5,794 nt of DNA, taken from NCBI GenBank assembly GCA_014377915.1, contig JACMOT010000614.1, positions 1 through 5,794 of the forward strand, given 5' to 3'. Position 1 is the stretch's first letter. Each line of letters opens with the position of its first letter. This DNA is from Tardiphaga sp. Lineage in GTDB: Bacteria; Pseudomonadota; Alphaproteobacteria; Rhizobiales; Xanthobacteraceae. The notes beneath the pieces are model-generated. The model saw only the letters and a program-made list of their open reading frames with translations, ran no database searches and had not been told where the DNA came from. The translations under genes and the position numbers were made by a program. This document shows positions 1 to 5,794 of this stretch, in pieces.

Positions 1-1559
<1,559 letters not shown>

Positions 1560-1562
1560 CGA

Positions 1563-1603
1563 CGTCCCGGCTCAGCGTTCGCTTCGCTCACTTGGCCGGG
1601 ACG
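1563..1603. repeat. Intergenic palindrome, REP-like; possible bidirectional terminator
   Basis: A perfect 9-bp inverted repeat, CGTCCCGGC at 1563-1571 and GCCGGGACG at 1595-1603, encloses a 23-nt loop that contains a further weak self-complementary stretch (AGCG..CGCT). It begins four bases after the carbamoyltransferase stop codon and ends 22 bases before the MCP-A stop codon, so it lies between two converging genes. The strong GC stem could end or slow transcription from both sides. The only T run on the plus strand is a TTTT at 1615-1618, about 12 bases past the stem, and none follows it on the minus strand, so it is not a standard intrinsic terminator. From memory, similar GTCCCGGC...GCCGGGAC elements are dispersed between genes in Bradyrhizobium and Rhodopseudomonas; only one copy is present here. 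Confidence 0.6.
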
Positions 1604-1625
1604 ACATGGTGTGATTTTCGAGCGA

Positions 1626-3380
1626 TTACGCCGCACGAACCGATTCCAGGAACTTGCTGACTTCGGCTTTAAGGTGATTGCCCCCGCCCGATAGCGATTG
1701 CGCCGCCGCCAGCACCTGCGCCGACGCCGAGCCGGTCTCGCTGGCGCCGCGCTGCACGTCGGTGATGTTCGACGATACCTGCATGGTGCCCTGCGCGGCC
1801 AGCTGCACGTTGCGGGAGATTTCCTGCGTGGCGACGCCCTGCTCCTCCACCGCGGAGGCGATGGTCGAGGCAACCTCGGAGATCCTGGCGATGGTGTCGC
1901 CGATCTCCTTGATCGCCGTCACGGATTCCCCGGTGGCCGACTGGATGCCGTGGATCTGCGTGCTGATCTCGCCGGTCGCCTTGGCGGTCTGCTCGGCGAG
2001 CGCCTTTACTTCCGATGCGACCACGGCGAAACCACGGCCAGCTTCGCCGGCGCGGGCCGCCTCGATGGTGGCGTTGAGCGCCAGCAAATTGGTCTGGGCG
2101 GCGATGGTGTTGATCAGTTCGACGACATCGCCGATGCGGGCGGCGGCCTTGGCCAGTTCGCCGACACGGTCATTGGTTTTCTGCGCCTGCTGCACGGCCT
2201 CGCCTGCGATGCGCGCCGATTCCTGCACGTGGCGGCTGATTTGATGGACGGAGGACGTCATATGCTCAGAGGCGGACGCCACCGACTGCACGTTGCTGGA
2301 AGCCGCCTGCGAAACTTCCGCCACCGTCGCCGTCAACTGCCGCGCGTGCGCCGCCGTCGCCGTCAACGTCCCGGCCGAAGCCTCCAGTTCGGTCGACGCC
2401 GACGACACCGTTTGTACGATCTGGCCCACCGCGCTTTCGAAATCATCGGCAAGCCGGCGCATCTCGCCCTTGCGCTGTTCGGAGGCTTGGCCGGCCTGCT
2501 CGGCCTGTCGGTTCGCCTCCTGCACCGCGCGCTCCTGTGCCTTGAGCTTGAATTTTTCCACGGCGCCAGCGACGTCGCCGATCTCATCGCCGCGGCCAAG
2601 ACCCGGCAGCACCGTCTCGAACTTGCCCTCGGCCAGTTCCAGCATCGATGTGCTGAGCGACCGCATCGGCCGGGCGATGGTGAAGACGCAGAACAGGCAA
2701 GTCCCGATCAGCAGCAGGACGGTCGCACCGGCGAGAACCGCGGTGGACTGCTCCGACGCTACCGTCCGCGCCACCGCTTCGGCTTGTGTCGCCTGGCTAC
2801 GCTGCTTGCTGAAGTCGATAATGTCGGTGGCGATGGCCTCGATCTCAGAACTGGTGGGAACCATCTGCTGCGCGCGGATCGTTTCAATCCCCTCGTTAAG
2901 TTTGACAATGCGGGCAGCCTTGTCAGCATCCACGATCGCCTGCCCGGCGGTCAGCCCGATCGTCTCGGCCCGCAGCGCCACGATCTGCTGGCGTCCCTTG
3001 GCGAGATCGGCGATCAAGCCGGTCAATTTTGAAATTCGCGCCTGGTTTTCCTGCGTTTTTGAGATCTCCGACATCTGGGCCAGGAATTCGACGGCGGTTT
3101 TTTGCCGGGCGGCGAAGTACTCATCCGCCTTGGGAAGGTCCGCGGCGACCTTCGCGCCCAGCACATCCCGAACCGCGGTCTGCATACCGCGCGCCGAAGC
3201 TTTGATCTCCGCGGCGATCTGCGCCACGGTCATCTGCCGCAAGCCGACCTCGTAAGTGCCGCGAACCGCGGCGGCGCCGATCATCTGGCTGTAGAGCATG
3301 AAGCCAGTCAGAGCGATACCAAGTACCGATGAAATTGCAAGCTTGGTTCCGATACGCAGGTTCAGGATGAAGCGAGTCAT
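1626..3380 (-). CDS. Methyl-accepting chemotaxis protein MCP-A (short helical sensor, HAMP, signalling domain)
   Basis: Inner-membrane chemoreceptor of 584 aa that would sense a ligand in the periplasm and control the kinase CheA through CheW. A short basic N-terminus is followed by membrane helix 1 (about 13-38), a periplasmic region of about 175 residues (40-212) that looks all-helical and resembles four-helix-bundle sensors, membrane helix 2 (about 213-235), a HAMP linker from IARPM at 235 through DEIG at 265-268, then a long coiled-coil signalling domain (about 310-584). The hairpin tip, with [20 protein letters not shown] at 429-448, is canonical and should bind CheA/CheW. A candidate methylation site is AVEEQ at 510-514. 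The matching N-terminal-helix site reads ASEHM, with H373 where MCP-B has Glu. Odd point: GGG at 565-567 in the last helix. There is no C-terminal NWETF-like pentapeptide. The start is fixed by a Shine-Dalgarno and by membrane helix 1. The gene is 53 bp downstream of MCP-B on the same strand. The ligand is unknown. Confidence 0.95.
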   Translation of the reverse strand: MTRFILNLRIGTKLAISSVLGIALTGFMLYSQMIGAAAVRGTYEVGLRQMTVAQIAAEIKASARGMQTAVRDVLGAKVAADLPKADEYFAARQKTAVEFLAQMSEISKTQENQARISKLTGLIADLAKGRQQIVALRAETIGLTAGQAIVDADKAARIVKLNEGIETIRAQQMVPTSSEIEAIATDIIDFSKQRSQATQAEAVARTVASEQSTAVLAGATVLLLIGTCLFCVFTIARPMRSLSTSMLELAEGKFETVLPGLGRGDEIGDVAGAVEKFKLKAQERAVQEANRQAEQAGQASEQRKGEMRRLADDFESAVGQIVQTVSSASTELEASAGTLTATAAHARQLTATVAEVSQAASSNVQSVASASEHMTSSVHQISRHVQESARIAGEAVQQAQKTNDRVGELAKAAARIGDVVELINTIAAQTNLLALNATIEAARAGEAGRGFAVVASEVKALAEQTAKATGEISTQIHGIQSATGESVTAIKEIGDTIARISEVASTIASAVEEQGVATQEISRNVQLAAQGTMQVSSNITDVQRGASETGSASAQVLAAAQSLSGGGNHLKAEVSKFLESVRAA

Positions 3381-3388
3381 ATTTCCTC
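3381..3388 (-). promoter_or_regulatory. Ribosome binding site of MCP-A
   Basis: On the minus strand the bases just before the MCP-A start read TTGAGGAAAT-ATG. GAGGA is a good Shine-Dalgarno match, but it sits only three bases from the ATG, which is close. It supports the Met at 3380 as the start. No convincing promoter could be read in the 53-bp gap to MCP-B, so MCP-A may be read through from MCP-B or have a promoter I could not recognise. Confidence 0.6.
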
Positions 3389-3433
3389 AAATGTATGATC
3401 AATGGTTCAGAGCGCAGCAGGCTGAATGACGCT

Positions 3434-5464
3434 TCAGGCCGCGCGTACCGAATCGAGAAAGCGGCCCACCTCGGCCTTGAGGCGCTGGCTGTCCAACGAC
3501 AGCGATTGCGCCGCTGACAGCACTTGCGTCGAGGCCGAGCCGGTCTCGGAGGCGCCGCGCTGCACCTCACCGATATTCGAACTCACCTGGGTGGTGCCGC
3601 GCGCGGCTTGCTGGACGTTGCGGGAGATTTCCTGGGTCGCCGCGCCCTGTTCTTCCACCGCCGAGGCGATGGTCGAGGCGATCTCCGACATCCGACCGAT
3701 GGTGTCGCCGATCTCGCGAATGGCGCCGACGGACTCATGGGTCGCCGCCTGGATGCCGGAAATCTGCGCCGAAATTTCGCCGGTCGCCTTGGCGGTCTGC
3801 TCGGCCAGCGCCTTCACTTCGGAGGCGACGACCGCGAAGCCGCGACCTGCCTCCCCGGCTCGCGCCGCTTCGATCGTCGCATTCAACGCCAGCAGATTGG
3901 TCTGCCCGGCTATGGTGTTGATCAGTTCGACCACATCCCCGATCCGCGACGCCGCCTTGGCCAATTCGCCGACGCGGTCGTTGGTCTTGCGCGCCTGGTC
4001 CACCGCCTCGTTGGCCATGCGCGACGATTCCTGAACCTGACGGCTGATCTCATTGACCGAGGACGCCATTTCCTCGGTGGCCGATGCCACGGATTGTACG
4101 TTGGTGGAGGCCTGTTCCGAGGCCGCGGCGACCGCGAGGGTCTGTTGCTGCGCGCGCGCGGCGGTCGCCGAAAGGGTGTTGGCGGAAGTCTCCAGTTCGG
4201 TCGAGGCCAAGGAAACGGTCTCGATGATGTCCCCGATCGCGCCCTCGAAATCGCCGGCAAGCTTGTGCATTTCCGCCTTGCGTTGCCCGGCCGCGCGCTG
4301 CTCGCCGAGCACGATCGCATCGGCTTCGGCGTGCGCCTTGCGCTCGGCATTTTCCTGAATCACGGTGATGGTCTTGGCCATGTCGCCCACCTCGTCGCCA
4401 CGATCCGCGCCGGAAACGACGACCTCGATTTCTCCGGCCGCAATACGCCCCATCGCCGCGTTCAGACGCGTCATCGGCCGCGCCACGCCCAGAAACGCAA
4501 ACACCACGGAACCGACGATCGACAGCACCACCACCGCCGACAGCGCCAGGCTGATCTGATTGGCCCGCAGCGACTCATCCGCGGCCAATTCCCGGGCCTC
4601 GGCCGCGGACTTTCGTGCCGTGACCAGCGACGCGCTAATCTGCTCGGACCCTTGATTTGCGGCCGGCAAGGCACGGGTTTGAAGCAAGGTGGCGGTGTTC
4701 TCCTCGATCTTGATGAGTTCCACCGTCGTCGCGATGAACGTCTTGGCGATCGGCGCGAGTGCCTCGATGGCGCCTCGCACCGCGGGGTCTTCGGCAAGCG
4801 AACCGCCACGTGCGAGAATGTCGCGGACCCGAACTTCGCCGCCCGCGATCTTGCTCTTCAGCTCCGGCTCGCCCGTGGTTGCAAAGCGCCAACTGGCGGC
4901 GGAAATCGCATTGAAAATAGCCGTTGCCTCATACACGTCACGCTCGATAGCAGCGCGGCCCGGGTCTTGCGTGATGCCTGGCAGAGCAAGCAGCGCTTCT
5001 TGCCCTGCGCTCCACTTGGCGGCCTGCGCATTGCTCACACCAAGCAGTTCGAACTTCCTGCGCCCCAGCCTTGCCAGTTCGTCGACCGCGACGCTGTAAT
5101 CGGCGACCAGCGATTTGATCTTTTCGAACCGCGCCTTGTTCTCGGCTTCCGGAGCCGCCGCGATCGCGGTATCCAGCGGCTTTTCATATAATGATTTGGC
5201 CACCGGAAGCTCGCCGACGCCCTTGTCGATATCGACCTGATTTTTGGCGTAACGAATATCCTTGCTCGCAAGCTGGACCCTGCGAAAGCCGATCGCGGCG
5301 GTGAGCGCCTGTTCGGAAACGGTCTGCTGCGCGTCCCGCCGGGCATTGAGGTCAGCCAGCGAGGCTTGGGTCATGCTCTGATTGGCAATCCCGCCAATCG
5401 ACACGATAACGCCAACAAGTCCAGCCAAGCCAAGCTTGTATCCGATACGATTGATCTTGCTCAT
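3434..5464 (-). CDS. Methyl-accepting chemotaxis protein MCP-B (long HBM-like helical sensor, HAMP, signalling domain)
   Basis: Inner-membrane chemoreceptor of 676 aa. Order of parts: membrane helix 1 (about 9-27), a periplasmic region of about 275 residues (28-302), membrane helix 2 (about 303-326), HAMP starting at VARPM (327-331) and containing DEVGDM (357-362), then the signalling coiled coil (about 410-676). The sensor is rich in Ala, Leu, Glu and Lys and has no PAS or Cache-like character. Its length and helical look fit the helical bimodular (HBM) class known from Pseudomonas McpS, which binds TCA-cycle intermediates; this assignment is an inference. The hairpin tip [20 protein letters not shown] at 521-540 is identical in amino acids to that of MCP-A. 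Candidate methylation pairs are intact: TEEM at 463-466 and VEEQ at 603-606. No C-terminal CheR/CheB docking pentapeptide is present; the protein ends DSVRAA. The start is supported by a Shine-Dalgarno-like AGGCGG and by membrane helix 1 following at once. It lies between MCP-C and MCP-A on the same strand. Confidence 0.95.
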   Translation of the reverse strand: MSKINRIGYKLGLAGLVGVIVSIGGIANQSMTQASLADLNARRDAQQTVSEQALTAAIGFRRVQLASKDIRYAKNQVDIDKGVGELPVAKSLYEKPLDTAIAAAPEAENKARFEKIKSLVADYSVAVDELARLGRRKFELLGVSNAQAAKWSAGQEALLALPGITQDPGRAAIERDVYEATAIFNAISAASWRFATTGEPELKSKIAGGEVRVRDILARGGSLAEDPAVRGAIEALAPIAKTFIATTVELIKIEENTATLLQTRALPAANQGSEQISASLVTARKSAAEARELAADESLRANQISLALSAVVVLSIVGSVVFAFLGVARPMTRLNAAMGRIAAGEIEVVVSGADRGDEVGDMAKTITVIQENAERKAHAEADAIVLGEQRAAGQRKAEMHKLAGDFEGAIGDIIETVSLASTELETSANTLSATAARAQQQTLAVAAASEQASTNVQSVASATEEMASSVNEISRQVQESSRMANEAVDQARKTNDRVGELAKAASRIGDVVELINTIAGQTNLLALNATIEAARAGEAGRGFAVVASEVKALAEQTAKATGEISAQISGIQAATHESVGAIREIGDTIGRMSEIASTIASAVEEQGAATQEISRNVQQAARGTTQVSSNIGEVQRGASETGSASTQVLSAAQSLSLDSQRLKAEVGRFLDSVRAA

Positions 5465-5474
5465 GTTACCGCCT
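5465..5474 (-). promoter_or_regulatory. Ribosome binding site of MCP-B
   Basis: On the minus strand AGGCGG stands four bases before the ATG (AGGCGGTAAC-ATG). It is an imperfect Shine-Dalgarno, weaker than that of MCP-A, and supports the Met at 5464 as the start. I could not assign -35/-10 or sigma-28/sigma-54 promoter elements with confidence in the 100-bp gap upstream. Confidence 0.45.
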
Positions 5475-5520
5475 GTTGATGAATGGTCAAACCGGACTTC
5501 TTGGTTGAACGACAGGGCTC

Positions 5521-5551
5521 CGGTGCCCCCGTCGTCTTTCGATCGGCACCG
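5521..5551. other. Short inverted repeat between MCP-C and MCP-B
   Basis: CGGTGCC at 5521-5527 pairs perfectly with GGCACCG at 5545-5551 around a 17-nt loop. On the minus strand it lies 13 bases after the MCP-C stop codon and 56 bases before the MCP-B start, so it could be a weak terminator for MCP-C or a hairpin in the MCP-B leader. No T run follows the stem in the direction of transcription, so it is not a standard intrinsic terminator, and a 7-bp stem in GC-rich DNA may be chance. Confidence 0.3.
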
Positions 5552-5564
5552 CGCCAGATGTTGG

Positions 5565-5794
5565 CTACGCCGACCTTACCGAGTTGAGGAATTTGCCGAC
5601 CTCCACCTTCAGCCGGTTACTGTCCGACGAAAGCGATCGCGCGGCGGAAAACACCTGCGACGACGCCGAGCCAGTGGCGCTGGCGCCGCGCTGCACGTCG
5701 GTGATGTTCGACGAAACCTGCATGGTGCCCTGCGCGGCGAGCTGCACGTTGCGGGAGATTTCCTGCGTGGCGGCGCCCTGCTCATGCACCGCCG
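5565..5794 (-). CDS. Methyl-accepting chemotaxis protein MCP-C (C-terminal end only; gene continues past right edge)
   Basis: The last 75 or so residues of a third chemoreceptor, covering the returning helix of the signalling coiled coil. The frame is open to the right edge, and the residues aligned with the C-termini of MCP-A and MCP-B run from AVHEQG through ATQEISRN and [12 protein letters not shown] to the end [12 protein letters not shown] at 5787-5789 encodes an internal Val and is not a start. The hairpin tip, HAMP and sensor lie outside the window, so its stimulus cannot be guessed. Odd point: the first Glu of the EEQ candidate methylation motif found in both neighbours is His here (codon 5784-5786). 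It is more like MCP-A than the adjacent MCP-B in both protein and DNA. No CheR/CheB docking pentapeptide is present. A stand-alone fragment cannot be excluded from this window, but the in-frame opening to the edge favours a full gene. Confidence 0.88.
   Translation of the reverse strand, partial: AVHEQGAATQEISRNVQLAAQGTMQVSSNITDVQRGASATGSASSQVFSAARSLSSDSNRLKVEVGKFLNSVRSA

Noticed and set aside
1698..3032. A 444-codon open frame on the plus strand opposite MCP-A.
   Set aside because: Same signs of an antisense shadow: Arg/Gly/His/Leu-rich product, no motif, complete overlap with MCP-A, and a similar frame in the paralogue that follows from shared codon bias.
3524..5191. A 555-codon open frame on the plus strand opposite MCP-B.
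   Set aside because: Its product is rich in Arg, Gly, His and Asp without any recognisable motif, and it lies wholly antisense to a clear MCP gene. Long antisense frames are normal in GC-rich DNA with biased third positions.
5485..5508. Imperfect inverted repeat GGTCAAACC / GGTTGAAC upstream of MCP-B, a possible operator.
   Set aside because: Only about six of eight positions pair and it matches no operator I recognise; chance is the better explanation.
5565..5789. A short stand-alone gene starting at the GTG at 5787-5789.
   Set aside because: The frame stays open to the window edge and the residues before the GTG (Ala-Val) match the internal sequence of the other MCPs, so this is the end of a longer gene.

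Overview
The window looks like a stretch of chromosome from a GC-rich alphaproteobacterium, most likely the Bradyrhizobium/Rhodopseudomonas group. This is inferred from G/C-ending codons throughout, several near-copies of chemoreceptor genes whose products end in FL-x-SVR-(A/S)A without a CheR/CheB docking pentapeptide, and a GTCCCGGC...GCCGGGAC intergenic palindrome of a type I associate with that group. No rRNA, tRNA, CRISPR, insertion sequence or phage gene was seen.

Layout: (1) 1-1559, plus strand: the 3' part of a NodU/CmcH-type carbamoyltransferase gene, cut by the left edge. (2) 1560-1625: a short gap between converging genes holding a 9-bp perfect inverted repeat. (3) 1626-3380, minus strand: a complete methyl-accepting chemotaxis protein (MCP-A, 584 aa). 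(4) 3434-5464, minus strand: a second complete MCP (MCP-B, 676 aa) with a longer, unrelated-looking sensor region. (5) 5565-5794, minus strand: the C-terminal end of a third MCP (MCP-C), cut by the right edge. There is no gene-free stretch over 300 bases; the largest gap is 97 bp (5465-5561) to 100 bp, depending on how the MCP-C stop is counted.

The three MCP genes form a same-strand tandem array transcribed leftward (C, then B, then A) with gaps of about 100 and 53 bp. Their cytoplasmic signalling ends are strongly conserved, while the periplasmic regions of A and B differ in length and sequence. This is the expected pattern for paralogues that feed different stimuli into one CheA/CheW pathway. 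The carbamoyltransferase converges on the array and has no evident functional link to it; it probably belongs to a polysaccharide, lipid-decoration or secondary-metabolite locus to the left.

I found no convincing undescribed system. The points most worth a second look are the closer similarity of MCP-C to the non-adjacent MCP-A than to its neighbour MCP-B, histidine replacements at two otherwise conserved candidate methylation positions, and the intergenic palindrome.
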